51,161 bases of DNA from Geobacillus zalihae NBRC 101842 (GTDB lineage Bacteria > Bacillota > Bacilli > Bacillales > Anoxybacillaceae): positions 1 to 51,161 of the forward strand of contig NZ_BCPV01000005.1 of NCBI RefSeq assembly GCF_001544135.1. The letters run 5' to 3'. The position numbers were made by a program, and so were the translations under genes. The notes below the pieces were generated by a model. The model was not told the origin of the DNA and ran no database searches. It worked only from the letters and a program-made list of their open reading frames with translations. Below, piece after piece: positions 24,613 through 33,382 of the stretch. How positions within the stretch are numbered: the first letter of the stretch is position 1; the number at the start of each line of letters is the position of its first letter.

Positions 24613-25076
24613 CAGAACCGTTGTTTGTCATTACCGACCGGCCGATTTCGGTCGAGGATGTGATGAAAAAAGTGATGCGTCCGGAAGCGGGGGCGGTCGC
24701 TGTCTTTGCCGGCACGGTGCGCGAATGGACGAACGGCAAGCGGACGCTCTTTTTGCGATATGAGGCGTATGTGTCGATGGCCGAGAAAATGCTCGCGCAA
24801 ATCGGGGCGGAAATTGCGGAGAAATGGCCAGGGGCGAAAACCGCCATCACCCACCGGATCGGGCGGCTTAAGATCGGCGACATCGCCGTCGTCATCGCTG
24901 TTTCCTCGCCGCACCGCGCCGAAGCGTATGAGGCGAACCGCTATGCCATTGAGCGGATCAAGCAAATCGTGCCGATTTGGAAAAAAGAGCAATGGGAGGA
25001 CGGAAGCGCCTGGGTGGGCGACCAGCTTGAAACAACGGCGTATCCGTCCGGAAAACCGGAGGTGAAAGAGGAATGA
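24609..25076 (+). CDS. moaE: Molybdopterin synthase catalytic subunit MoaE
   Basis: This 155-residue large subunit of molybdopterin synthase converts precursor Z to molybdopterin with sulfur from MoaD thiocarboxylate. Conserved features are AVAVFAGTVREW, the HRIG segment, SSPHRAEAYEA and the catalytic-lysine region PIWKKEQW. It overlaps mobB and moaD by four bases each. Confidence 0.95.
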   Translation: MTEPLFVITDRPISVEDVMKKVMRPEAGAVAVFAGTVREWTNGKRTLFLRYEAYVSMAEKMLAQIGAEIAEKWPGAKTAITHRIGRLKIGDIAVVIAVSSPHRAEAYEANRYAIERIKQIVPIWKKEQWEDGSAWVGDQLETTAYPSGKPEVKEE

Positions 25077-25303
25077 TCCGCCTTTTATTTTTCGCGCATT
25101 TAGGCGAACAAATCGGTGAGCGGGAAGTGATGTGGCCGCACGTTCCGGAAACGGTGAAACAACTGAAAGACGAAGTGGAAGAGCGCTATGGCGTCTCGCT
25201 CGGGCGCGTCATGACAGCGGTTAACGAGGAGTATGTCCGCGACGAAGCGCCGCTTCACGCCGGCGACACGGTCGCCTTTATTCCACCGGTAAGCGGAGGA
25301 TGA
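25073..25303 (+). CDS. moaD: Molybdopterin synthase sulfur carrier subunit MoaD
   Basis: This 76-residue ubiquitin-like protein ends FIPPVSGG. The terminal Gly-Gly becomes the thiocarboxylate donor for MoaE. It overlaps the moaE stop by four bases. Confidence 0.95.
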   Translation: MIRLLFFAHLGEQIGEREVMWPHVPETVKQLKDEVEERYGVSLGRVMTAVNEEYVRDEAPLHAGDTVAFIPPVSGG

Positions 25304-25308
25304 GACGG

Positions 25309-26037
25309 ATGGCGAACAAAAGCAAATGGGTGATGCCAAAACAACACGGCGCCTGGGCGATGCTCATCATCCCGTTTTGGCTCGGAGCGTACGCCGGTGG
25401 GCTTTCGCGGATTCACGCGCCGCTCTTTGTCGCCTGGCTTGCGCTCTATTTGGCGACGTATCCGCTCTTGATGGCGGTGAAAACGAAGCGGAAAGAGCCG
25501 TACGTGCCCGCTGCCGTTCGCTATGGCGCCATCGCCGCGCCGGCCCTGGCCGTTTCCCTTTGGCAGCGGCCGACCCTTGTTCTCTTCGGATTGGCGATGA
25601 TCCCGTTTTTCCTAGTAAACACCTACTACAGCAAGAAAAAGAATGAGCGCGCCTTTTGGAATGATGCAGCGGCCATCGCGGCGTTTTGCATCGGCGGCCT
25701 CGCCGCCTTTTACGCCGGACGCGGGGAATTGACGGTGGAGGCGTTCGAATTGGCCGCGTTTTCCTTCCTCTTTTTCATCGGCAGCACGTTTTACGTCAAG
25801 ACGATGATTCGGGAAAAGAAAAATGAACGGTACAAATGGCTGTCATGGGGCTACCACGCCTTGTTGATCGTCGGCCTCATCGCCATCGGCGAGCCGTTCG
25901 CTGTTTTGGCCTACGCCCCGAGCGTCATTCGCGCCGTCTACTTATACGGCAAGTCGCTGCCGATCATGAAACTCGGCATGCTGGAAATCGCCAACGCGGC
26001 GTACTTTTTCATCGCGATGATCGTGCTCTACTCTTGA
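25309..26037 (+). CDS. ywiC: YwiC-like membrane protein
   Basis: This 242-residue protein has about seven membrane segments and a conserved N-terminal PKQHGAWAMLIIPFWLG motif diagnostic of the YwiC-like family. In B. subtilis ywiC lies in the narK-fnr-narGHJI region, and here it closes the molybdenum cofactor operon. The function is unknown. ATG 25309 has GCGGAGGA eight bases upstream and follows moaD closely. Confidence 0.88.
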   Translation: MANKSKWVMPKQHGAWAMLIIPFWLGAYAGGLSRIHAPLFVAWLALYLATYPLLMAVKTKRKEPYVPAAVRYGAIAAPALAVSLWQRPTLVLFGLAMIPFFLVNTYYSKKKNERAFWNDAAAIAAFCIGGLAAFYAGRGELTVEAFELAAFSFLFFIGSTFYVKTMIREKKNERYKWLSWGYHALLIVGLIAIGEPFAVLAYAPSVIRAVYLYGKSLPIMKLGMLEIANAAYFFIAMIVLYS

Positions 26038-26042
26038 GCGAA

Positions 26043-26085
26043 CCCCAAACGGGAGGCATCCATGACCGTTTGGGGTTTTTTCTTT
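26043..26085 (+). terminator. Rho-independent terminator after ywiC
   Basis: CCCCAAACGG pairs with CCGTTTGGGG and is followed by TTTTTTC. Confidence 0.93.
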
Positions 26086-26232
26086 TGGTTAGGCGGTATT
26101 GCTTTTTCACTGCACAAGCATGATGTGAAATGGGCATGAATTCCTTGTAACGGTTTTGCAAAGGGTCGTTTCAAAAGCCTACCTCTTCTTCTATGCTCGT
26201 TCTCAAATAAATAAAAATTAGAACATGTCGAT

Positions 26233-26364
26233 TCACTTCAAGTAGACATTCGCTAAGTGTTCGGCTTCCCAGTGGTTCGCGTGGAAGTCACTCAACATGA
26301 GTGGGAAATCAATTGTTTTCAATATTCTGGCAATCCTAGTGGTGTCGAAAGCCCTTACGAGACT
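26233..26364 (-). pseudogene. Probable transposase C-terminal remnant
   Basis: The minus strand reads SLVRAFDTTRIARILKTIDF and continues to a C-terminal HANHWEAEHLANVYLK before a natural stop at 26233. Upstream the frame is interrupted and no start remains. The coherent His/Trp/Glu-rich tail and the surrounding non-coding DNA suggest the end of an insertion-sequence transposase. I cannot name the family. Confidence 0.4.
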
Positions 26365-26525
26365 TCCTTAATGTTGATTTCACCGCTAACATTATGGCCA
26401 GGATCTCGTCAGTGCTTTCTCTTTTGTCACTAAATCACAAAATTTGGTGATGAGCCAAAAAACAACTCGATAAAGCTTAAAAATCTTACTTTATGCGACA
26501 AAGAAACAAACAATTCAAATTTTTA

Positions 26526-26555
26526 TTGACAATTTTAGTAAAGGCGAAATATAAT
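26526..26555 (+). promoter_or_regulatory. Strong sigma-A promoter
   Basis: A consensus TTGACA (26526-26531), an 18-base spacer and TATAAT (26550-26555). It lies inside the 5' part of a longer open frame, so the coding start must be further downstream, at GTG 26583. Confidence 0.85.
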
Positions 26556-26582
26556 CTAATTGTATCTCAAAGCGGGAACAAG

Positions 26583-27116
26583 GTGATTGAAATAACAGAC
26601 CTAGAATTTCTTAAAAGATTAGAAACTTCTGTTCCTGGACCAAAAGGGAAAAAACTAGTTGGGGTTTCAATCGCATACACTCAAGCACAAGAGTCATCCC
26701 TTCCAGGGGATCGTCCTGTGGTGACTCCACAATTAGGAACGGGTTATTATCTAAAAAACATTACTACTAGTGAAGCATGTGGAACAGAAATAATAAGACA
26801 ATCTACTTTTAAAGGACCATCAACAGCTACCATGTCTATAAAACAAGGGGTTTCTGCCACATGGTCATCGAACACAAATATAAGCGCTGAAACAGTTTCG
26901 GCAGCGTTGGGATTTAACGTAACAAAATCTTATGAAGTTACAGACACTTATCAAATTCAAGTTCCAGCAGGAAAAACCTATACCATAATAGCTAGACCGT
27001 ATTACAAAGTTTATAACTTTGAAGTTTGGTACGACCCACTTATTGGATGGGATTCTAAAGTAGGGTATGGATATGCCGCTAAGCCTGTAGGGGTATGTTT
27101 TTATTACTATGAGTAA
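26583..27116 (+). CDS. AT-rich hypothetical beta-rich protein
   Basis: This is a 177-residue product from GTG 26583, with the consensus promoter only about 20 bases upstream. It is unrelated to its neighbours in composition. There is no signal peptide or membrane span with this start. The C-terminal half alternates polar and hydrophobic residues (ATMSIKQGVSATWSSNTN, YQIQVPAGKTYTIIARP), resembling beta-sheet domains of aerolysin-like or secreted Bacillus proteins; this is only a resemblance. Two Cys are present (EACG, GVCF). It is likely horizontally acquired and may form a pair with the small membrane protein at 27231. Confidence 0.65.
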   Translation: MIEITDLEFLKRLETSVPGPKGKKLVGVSIAYTQAQESSLPGDRPVVTPQLGTGYYLKNITTSEACGTEIIRQSTFKGPSTATMSIKQGVSATWSSNTNISAETVSAALGFNVTKSYEVTDTYQIQVPAGKTYTIIARPYYKVYNFEVWYDPLIGWDSKVGYGYAAKPVGVCFYYYE

Positions 27117-27147
27117 TGTTCTGTGTTCTGTTATTTATAGTAATATT

Positions 27148-27185
27148 GAAGCAAGTTTCCTGATGGAACTTGCTTCTGTTTTTGT
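27148..27185 (+). terminator. Rho-independent terminator
   Basis: GAAGCAAGTT pairs with AACTTGCTTC and is followed by TGTTTTTG. Confidence 0.88.
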
Positions 27186-27230
27186 GTTTCGTTTAAGCAT
27201 AACGGATAGTCATAAAAAGGAGGATGCAAA

Positions 27231-27485
27231 ATGAATATTTTAAAAAGCCCAAACAAAATGAAGTTTGTTTCACTCGTTCTTTCTCTCATCGGATTGTGGT
27301 TGATGTTAAATAGTCCTGAATTAGGGAGTCGTTCTGCTTCATCGTGGGTTCGATCCATGGGGGGATCTGTGGATTCTCAAGAATATTTGCAAATGTTAAA
27401 AGAATATATAAGCACTTATAAAACGATGGGGGGGATTTTTTTATTTGTGGGCTTGTTTTCTTTTCTTAACAATCATCATCAGTAA
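27231..27485 (+). CDS. Small two-span membrane protein
   Basis: This 84-residue protein has hydrophobic segments at about 11-27 and 62-78, separated by a polar loop (NSPELGSRSASSW). AAAGGAGG lies just before ATG 27231. It is AT-rich like the preceding gene and not recognised. An immunity-like partner of the 26583 product is possible but unproven. Confidence 0.65.
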   Translation: MNILKSPNKMKFVSLVLSLIGLWLMLNSPELGSRSASSWVRSMGGSVDSQEYLQMLKEYISTYKTMGGIFLFVGLFSFLNNHHQ

Positions 27486-27550
27486 ACATCGTATTTGCCT
27501 GCAGGGCAACGAGAGGTCTGTATTTGCGCATTTTTTGTTATCTTTTTTAA

Positions 27551-27789
27551 CATCTTTTCGAAAGAAGTCTCCCACCGCAAGGAACGCGAAGGGTGTAACT
27601 CAGTGAGTAGGTGGGAGATGAATGTCGTTTGGCGTTAGCCAACGAATAGGATAGAATATGGTTAGAACGGACACCTTCCGAACGAAGGGAAGCGTAAAGG
27701 GTTCTTGTGTGTGGCTTACCGTTCGGCGAACGCACACAAGTCGCTTGAAGCCCCCACCTCTCAGCGAAGCGTAGGTGGTGGGTAGTTCA
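27551..27789 (+). mobile_element. Non-autonomous IS200/IS605-like element B with structured RNA-like core
   Basis: A left hairpin (TCTCCCACC / GGTGGGAGA, 27568-27618) and a right hairpin (CCCCCACCT / AGGTGGTGGG, 27751-27782) bound a core with several further stems (TTGGC-gtta-GCCAA, CCTTC/GAAGG, CTTGTGTG/CACACAAG enclosing CGTTCG/CGAACG). The left edge follows TTTAA and the right edge ends GTTCA, as in element A. No transposase or nuclease gene is present. The folded core resembles the guide-RNA scaffolds of TnpB/IscB elements. Confidence 0.65.
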
Positions 27790-27872
27790 CTGGAGACGAT
27801 GGCCGTCTGAGTTGGATGGATCGGGATATGGTGAAGTAAGGTGCGGTGTGAATGATTGCTCCGAAAAGAGCA

Positions 27873-28035
27873 AAAGGGGCTGACTCAAAAGCCCCCCTTT
27901 TTGGTGAAATTTAACCGAAGTATGTGAAAAAGACCACCTCTGAAACCCTTGGTTTTACCGGGTTTTTCGTGGTGGCCTGTTTTTCCATGTCGCCCTAAAT
28001 AGGAACATTACCGCTCTTTTCGGTCAGCTCCTTTT
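27873..28035. repeat. Terminal-inverted-repeat element, copy 1
   Basis: GGGGCTGACTCAAAAG at the left and TTTTCGGTCAGCTCC at the right are inverted repeats. Inside are AGACCACCTCTGA, CCGGGTTTT and TTTTTCCATGT, shared with the element at 43110-43264. It is non-coding and MITE-like. It lies just before the convergent end of fnr paralogue 2 and may serve as its terminator. Confidence 0.8.
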
Positions 28036-28052
28036 TTTGCCGCACCCGCCCG

Positions 28053-28739
28053 TCAGTCAATGCGGCACAGCTCGGGCGGGCAGCCTTCGCAGGCGATTTC
28101 GTCGCGCAAGTATTGCAAGTTGTGGACGCAAATTTTTCCTTTTTCCACGGAGATGACGCCTTTTTTCCGCAAATCGCCGAGCATGCGGTTGACGACTTCG
28201 CGGGCGGTGCCGCAAAAGTTGGCGAGCTCTTGGTTCGTCAGCGGCACGTCGATCAAAATGCCGTCTTCTTTCATGACGCCGTAGCTGTTGCACAAACGGA
28301 TGAGCGTTGAATAGAGCGCTCCTTTTTTGCCGTGTAAAATCAAGTCGCGGAACTTCGTCTGCGTTTTGCGGAAATGGAGGCTCATCCATTTCATGAACTC
28401 GATCGCCAACGTCGGATTGTTGGCGAGCTCTTGTTCAAGCCTTTCGCGCGGAATGGCGGAAACGACGCCGTCTTCCAGCACTTTCGCCGTCAGCATGTAG
28501 CGGGCGCCAGGGCAAAACAGCGTCAGCTCGCCGATCAAATCTCCTTGGCTGCAAATGCGCAGCGTGAGCTCCCGTCCGTCCATATCCATTTTGCTGATTT
28601 GGATTTTCCCCGATTGGATATAGTAAATATCGTCTGCTTTTTCCCCTTCTTGAAACAAGTACGTTCCCTTCTCAAGGCGAAGATCGCGCCCAAGCGATGT
28701 AAGCCACTTCTGCCATTCACGAGATTCAATCTCGTTCAT
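28053..28739 (-). CDS. fnr: Fnr/Crp-family anaerobic regulator, paralogue 2
   Basis: This 228-residue regulator is closely related to the one at 18834-19532. It has a sensor domain to about 145 and a helix-turn-helix with NQELANFCGTAREVVNRML. The C-terminal CEGCPPELC (Cx2Cx4C) should bind a 4Fe-4S cluster as in Bacillus Fnr. It is transcribed from a sigma-A promoter rather than an Fnr box, so it may provide the basal sensor. AAGGTTGTGAT before ATG 28739 is a modest ribosome site. Confidence 0.92.
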   Translation of the reverse strand: MNEIESREWQKWLTSLGRDLRLEKGTYLFQEGEKADDIYYIQSGKIQISKMDMDGRELTLRICSQGDLIGELTLFCPGARYMLTAKVLEDGVVSAIPRERLEQELANNPTLAIEFMKWMSLHFRKTQTKFRDLILHGKKGALYSTLIRLCNSYGVMKEDGILIDVPLTNQELANFCGTAREVVNRMLGDLRKKGVISVEKGKICVHNLQYLRDEIACEGCPPELCRID

Positions 28740-28777
28740 CCGATCACAACCTTACGTAAAATGTATCGCTATCTAAA

Positions 28778-28805
28778 AGTGTACAGGAAAAAAGAGGGAA
28801 GTCAA
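28778..28805 (-). promoter_or_regulatory. Sigma-A promoter for fnr paralogue 2
   Basis: On the minus strand TTGACT (28805-28800), 16 bases, TACACT (28783-28778). No Fnr box is visible nearby. Confidence 0.7.
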
Positions 28806-28997
28806 TATAAGGATAGTGGAAAGATTGAAAACTTGTTGAACATCGGTGGAATCGTTTGTGAAAGTCTTTGCATCCCAAGAACATGAGGGCGATGGAGTCA
28901 AGGATGCACCTTGGCTGCCGGGACAAATCGGTATTCGTTTCTCATAGACAGAGGGAGGGGCAAGAAAAAAAATCCTCAAAAATTATTAAATATACAT

Positions 28998-29026
28998 TTG
29001 ATTTTATTTTTATACAGTATTATAAT
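28998..29026 (+). promoter_or_regulatory. Promoter of the arginine operon
   Basis: TTGATT (28998-29003), a 17-base spacer and TATAAT (29021-29026). The spacer and surroundings are AT-rich and could hold ArgR/AhrC half-sites, but I see no clear match to the 18-bp ARG box here. The rest of the 28740-29060 gap holds only this and the fnr promoter. Confidence 0.75.
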
Positions 29027-29060
29027 GAGAACTACATGAGGCATACGGGTGAGGGGGAAC

Positions 29061-30098
29061 ATGATGAACGTAGCCATTATCGGGGCGACGGGGTACAGCG
29101 GCGCGGAGTTGTTCCGCTTGCTATACGGGCATCCGCATGTGAGCCGTTGCGACGTTTTCTCGTCGTCGCAGGACGGGGTTCATGTATCGGAAAGTTTCCC
29201 GCACGTCGGTTCGGTCGATGGTGCGGTGTTGCATAAACTTGAAATCGAGGCGCTTGCCAAGTATGACGCGGTCTTTTTCGCCACGCCGCCCGGGGTGTCG
29301 GGGGAGTGGGCGCCGGCGCTCGTGGATCGGGGAGTGAAAGTGATCGATTTATCCGGGGATTTCCGGTTGAAAGACGGCGCGGTGTACGCACAATGGTATG
29401 GGCGCGAGGCGGCGCCAGCTGCGTATTTAGAGCGGGCGGTGTACGGATTGACCGAGTGGAACCGCGAGGCGGTGCGCGAGGCCGTGCTCCTATCCAACCC
29501 GGGCTGCTATCCGACAGCGACGCTGCTTGGCTTGGCGCCGCTTGTCAAAGAAGGATTAATTAAGGAAGACTCGATCATCGTGGACGCCAAATCGGGCGTA
29601 TCGGGCGCGGGGCGGAAAGCCGGGCTTGGGACGCATTTTTCCGAAGTGAACGAAAACGTGAAAATTTATAAAGTGAACGTCCATCAGCACATTCCGGAAA
29701 TTGAGCAAACGCTGCAAACGTGGAATGAAGCGATGGAGCCGATTACGTTCAGCACCCATTTGATTCCGATGACACGGGGCATTATGGCGACGATCTATGC
29801 GAAGGCGAAACAACCGATTTCGCCAAACGACTTGGTAGATTTATATAAAACAAGTTATGAAGGTTCGCCGTTTGTCCGCATCCGTCAACTTGGACAGTTT
29901 CCAGCGACAAAAGAAGTGTACGGCTCAAATTATTGCGACATCGGCCTCGCCTACGATGAACGGACGGGACGGGTGACGGTCGTGTCGGTGATCGACAACT
30001 TGATGAAAGGCGCTGCCGGGCAGGCGGTGCAAAACTTCAACTTGATGATGGGTTGGGATGAGGAGGAGGGCCTCCGATCCTTGCCGATCTATCCGTGA
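29061..30098 (+). CDS. argC: N-acetyl-gamma-glutamyl-phosphate reductase ArgC
   Basis: ArgC catalyses NADPH-dependent reduction of N-acetylglutamyl phosphate to the semialdehyde. The product has 345 residues. The N-terminal Rossmann motif is IIGATGYSGAEL; the catalytic Cys lies in LSNPGCYPTA; HQHIPEI carries the conserved His. GAGGGGG precedes two ATG codons (29061, 29064). It is the first gene of argCJBD-carAB-argF, as known in B. stearothermophilus. Confidence 0.96.
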   Translation: MMNVAIIGATGYSGAELFRLLYGHPHVSRCDVFSSSQDGVHVSESFPHVGSVDGAVLHKLEIEALAKYDAVFFATPPGVSGEWAPALVDRGVKVIDLSGDFRLKDGAVYAQWYGREAAPAAYLERAVYGLTEWNREAVREAVLLSNPGCYPTATLLGLAPLVKEGLIKEDSIIVDAKSGVSGAGRKAGLGTHFSEVNENVKIYKVNVHQHIPEIEQTLQTWNEAMEPITFSTHLIPMTRGIMATIYAKAKQPISPNDLVDLYKTSYEGSPFVRIRQLGQFPATKEVYGSNYCDIGLAYDERTGRVTVVSVIDNLMKGAAGQAVQNFNLMMGWDEEEGLRSLPIYP

Positions 30099-30115
30099 GG
30101 GAAGGGGAACGAACA

Positions 30116-31348
30116 ATGACAGCAACGAAACAAACGGCGCAAGTAACGGCGGTCGCCGATGGAACGGTCGTCACGCCGAAGGGATTTCAAGCAGCTGGGG
30201 TGCACGCCGGGCTGCGCTATTCGAAAAACGATTTAGGGGTTATTCTATGCGACGTGCCGGCTTCGGCGGCGGCGGTGTATACGCAAAGCCATTTCCAGGC
30301 GGCGCCGCTCAAAGTGACGCAGGCGAGCCTCGCTGTAGAACAAAAATTGCAGGCGGTCATCGTCAACAGCGCATGCGCGAACGCCTGCACCGGCGAGCAG
30401 GGGCTCAAGGACGCCTATGAAATGCGCGAGCTGTGCGCGAAACAGTTTGGCCTGGCGCTGCACCATGTGGCTGTCGCTTCAACGGGCGTGATCGGGGAAT
30501 ATTTGCCGATGGAAAAAATTCGCGCGGGCATCGAAAAGCTTGTTCCAGGGGCGACGATGGCGGATGCGGAGGCGTTTCAAACGGCGATTTTAACGACGGA
30601 TACGGTGATGAAGCACGCCTGTTACCAAACGACCGTCGATGGGAAAACGGTCACCGTCGGCGGGGCGGCGAAAGGATCGGGGATGATCCATCCGAACATG
30701 GCGACGATGCTCGCGTTCATTACGACCGATGCGAATATTTCATCGACGGTGCTGCACGCGGCTCTGCGAGCGGCTACGGACGTTTCGTTTAACCAAATTA
30801 CGGTTGATGGCGATACGTCGACGAATGACATGGTTGTGGTGATGGCAAGCGGTCTTGCTGGAAATGATGAGCTGACACCGAATCATCCGGATTGGGGGAA
30901 CTTTTACGAGGCGCTGCGGAAAACGTGCGAAGACTTGGCGAAGCAAATCGCCAGAGACGGCGAGGGGGCGACGAAGCTCATTGAAGTGCGCGTGCGCGGC
31001 GCGAAAACGGATGAGGAAGCGAAAAAAATCGCCAAGCAAATCGTCGGCTCCAACTTAGTGAAAACGGCCGTTTACGGCGCGGATGCCAACTGGGGGCGGA
31101 TCATCGGCGCGATCGGCTATGCGGACGCTGACGTTGATCCGGACAATGTTGATGTCGCGATCGGGCCGATTGTGATGCTGAAAGGAAGCGAGCCGCAGCC
31201 GTTCTCGGAAGAAGAAGCGACGGCGTATTTGCAACAAGAGACGGTCGTCATTGAGGTGGATTTGCACTTGGGCGATGGCTTCGGCGTCGCGTGGGGCTGC
31301 GACTTGACGTACGATTATGTGAAAATCAACGCCAGCTATCGGACGTAA
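30116..31348 (+). CDS. argJ: Bifunctional ornithine acetyltransferase/N-acetylglutamate synthase ArgJ
   Basis: ArgJ moves acetyl groups from N-acetylornithine to glutamate, closing the acetyl cycle, and in thermophilic bacilli also uses acetyl-CoA. The precursor has 410 residues. It self-cleaves before the Thr in HPNMATMLAF to give alpha and beta subunits; KGSGMIHPN precedes the site. ATG 30116 follows AGGGGAAC, 17 bases after argC. Confidence 0.96.
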   Translation: MTATKQTAQVTAVADGTVVTPKGFQAAGVHAGLRYSKNDLGVILCDVPASAAAVYTQSHFQAAPLKVTQASLAVEQKLQAVIVNSACANACTGEQGLKDAYEMRELCAKQFGLALHHVAVASTGVIGEYLPMEKIRAGIEKLVPGATMADAEAFQTAILTTDTVMKHACYQTTVDGKTVTVGGAAKGSGMIHPNMATMLAFITTDANISSTVLHAALRAATDVSFNQITVDGDTSTNDMVVVMASGLAGNDELTPNHPDWGNFYEALRKTCEDLAKQIARDGEGATKLIEVRVRGAKTDEEAKKIAKQIVGSNLVKTAVYGADANWGRIIGAIGYADADVDPDNVDVAIGPIVMLKGSEPQPFSEEEATAYLQQETVVIEVDLHLGDGFGVAWGCDLTYDYVKINASYRT

Positions 31349-31360
31349 GGAGAGAGAACG

Positions 31361-32137
31361 ATGGGGAAAACGGTCGTCATCAAATGCGGCGGCAGCGTGC
31401 TCGATGAGCTGTCTCCCGCCTTTTTTGCCAGCGTGAACATGATGCGGGAACAAGGGATGGATGTCGTCATCGTCCACGGCGGCGGGCCGGAAATCGGGCA
31501 AATGTTGAAAAAACTGGCGGTGCCGAGCGAGTTTGTCAACGGCTTGCGGAAAACGACGAAAGAGGTGCTTGCCGTTGTGGAAATGGTGCTCTCCGGCAAA
31601 GTGAACAAACAGCTTGTGGTGATGCTCAGGCAGAACGGCTTGCCGGCGGTCGGCGTTTCCGGCGTGGACGGGGGGCTGCTCGAAGCGGAACCGATTGACT
31701 TTGCTAAACTTGGCTATGTCGGCCGTGTGAAAACGGTTCGCTCCCGTCTTTTGCGCACGCTGCTTGCGGCGGGCTACATTCCGGTCGTTTCGCCGCTTGG
31801 CATCGACCAAAACGGGCAAACATACAACATTAACGCCGACACGGCGGCTGGGGCGGTCGCGGCCGCCATTGGCGCCAGCCAGCTCGCGTTTGTGACGAAC
31901 GTGCCCGGAATTTTGCGAGACGGCGCGCTCGTGGCCGAGGCGACGGCGGAAACGATTGAACGACTGATCGAAGACGGCGTCATCACGGGCGGGATGATTC
32001 CGAAAGTGAAAGCGGCGCTGTCCGCCCTGTCCGATGCGCTGCCCGAGGTGATGATCGTCAGCGGCAAAACGACGTTTTACCAGAACGGAACATGGCACGG
32101 CACAACGATTCGCAAAGAAGTGGGGGTATATTTATGA
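31361..32137 (+). CDS. argB: Acetylglutamate kinase ArgB
   Basis: ArgB phosphorylates N-acetylglutamate with ATP. The 258-residue amino-acid-kinase fold has the N-terminal Lys in [18 protein letters not shown] for substrate binding, [13 protein letters not shown] and the C-terminal [19 protein letters not shown] precedes the start. It overlaps argD by four bases. Confidence 0.96.
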   Translation: MGKTVVIKCGGSVLDELSPAFFASVNMMREQGMDVVIVHGGGPEIGQMLKKLAVPSEFVNGLRKTTKEVLAVVEMVLSGKVNKQLVVMLRQNGLPAVGVSGVDGGLLEAEPIDFAKLGYVGRVKTVRSRLLRTLLAAGYIPVVSPLGIDQNGQTYNINADTAAGAVAAAIGASQLAFVTNVPGILRDGALVAEATAETIERLIEDGVITGGMIPKVKAALSALSDALPEVMIVSGKTTFYQNGTWHGTTIRKEVGVYL

Positions 32138-33294
32138 GCGCGCTGTTTCCGACATACAACCGTTGGAAGATCGCCGTCCAAGCCGCGGAAGGGACGGTTG
32201 TGACCGATGTAAACGGAAAACAATATCTCGATTTTGTTTCCGGCATTGCCGTTTGCAATCTCGGCCATCGTCATCCGCACGTGCAAAAGGCGATTGAACA
32301 ACAGCTGAATCAATATTGGCACGTATCGAACTTGTTTACAATTCCGATTCAGGAAGAAGTTGCTTCTCTTCTCGCCGCCCACAGCGCCGGCGACTGCGTC
32401 TTTTTCTGCAATAGCGGAGCCGAGGCGAACGAAGCGGCGCTGAAGCTGGCGCGCAAACATACCGGACGACACAAAGTGATCACGTTTTCCCAATCGTTTC
32501 ACGGACGGACGTTCGCGACGATGGCGGCGACCGGGCAGGAGAAAGTGCATAGCGGTTTTGGTCCACTGCTTCCCGAATTCATTCACTTGCCGCTGAATGA
32601 TGTCGACGCTCTCAAGCAGGCAATGAACAAAGAAGTGGCCGCGGTGATGCTTGAGGTCGTCCAAGGGGAAGGGGGGGTCCGCCCGGTGGATCCGGCGTTT
32701 TTGCAAGCAGCGGCCGAGCTATGCCAAACATACGGCGCGCTCCTGATCATTGACGAAGTGCAAACCGGCATCGGCCGGACCGGAAAGCCGTTTGCTTATC
32801 AGCATTTCGACGTGGAGCCCGACATCATCACCGTGGCGAAAGGACTTGGAAGCGGCATTCCGGTTGGGGCGATGATCGGCAAAGCGTTTTTGAAAGAGTC
32901 GTTTGGGCCTGGCGTGCACGGGTCGACGTTTGGCGGCAACCCGATCGCGATGGCCGCTGCCAAGGCGACGTTAGAAGTGGTGTTCGATCCGGCGTTTTTG
33001 CAAGAGGTGCAAGAAAAGGGGAGCTACTTGCTCGGACGGTTAAACGAGGCGCTCGCCCCGCTTGACATCGTCAAGGACGTGCGCGGGCTCGGGCTGCTTG
33101 TCGGGGTCGAGTGCCAAACGGACGTCGCGCCGCTGTTGCCATTGATTCATGAAAACGGCTTGCTTGTCCTCTCGGCGGGGCCGAAGGTGATCCGCCTGCT
33201 GCCGCCGCTTGTCGTGACGAAAGCGGAAATCGATGAAGCGGTGGACATTTTAACAAACGTGTTGAACAACGCCAACGCCTCAGCCGTCTTGTAA
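32134..33294 (+). CDS. argD: Acetylornithine aminotransferase ArgD
   Basis: This 386-residue PLP-dependent class III aminotransferase has [18 protein letters not shown] (phosphate binding), [13 protein letters not shown] (PLP-binding Asp) and the Schiff-base Lys in [14 protein letters not shown]. It converts N-acetylglutamate semialdehyde to N-acetylornithine. It is translationally coupled to argB. Confidence 0.95.
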   Translation: MSALFPTYNRWKIAVQAAEGTVVTDVNGKQYLDFVSGIAVCNLGHRHPHVQKAIEQQLNQYWHVSNLFTIPIQEEVASLLAAHSAGDCVFFCNSGAEANEAALKLARKHTGRHKVITFSQSFHGRTFATMAATGQEKVHSGFGPLLPEFIHLPLNDVDALKQAMNKEVAAVMLEVVQGEGGVRPVDPAFLQAAAELCQTYGALLIIDEVQTGIGRTGKPFAYQHFDVEPDIITVAKGLGSGIPVGAMIGKAFLKESFGPGVHGSTFGGNPIAMAAAKATLEVVFDPAFLQEVQEKGSYLLGRLNEALAPLDIVKDVRGLGLLVGVECQTDVAPLLPLIHENGLLVLSAGPKVIRLLPPLVVTKAEIDEAVDILTNVLNNANASAVL

Positions 33295-33309
33295 ACGGAC
33301 GGCCGACGG

Positions 33310-33346
33310 CTTAATTTTTATTCCTGTTCATGCATAAAAATTCTTA
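33310..33346 (+). promoter_or_regulatory. Two ARG boxes upstream of carA
   Basis: CATGCATAAAAATTCTTA (33329-33346) closely matches the Bacillus 18-bp ARG box. An inverted neighbour (33310-33326, reading CAGGAATAAAAATTAAG on the minus strand) forms a pair. This suggests ArgR/AhrC control of carAB-argF inside the cluster, perhaps with an internal promoter. Confidence 0.75.
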
Positions 33347-33382
33347 AACGGTTATAAAAACTCAAACGATGAGGTGGCGCCA

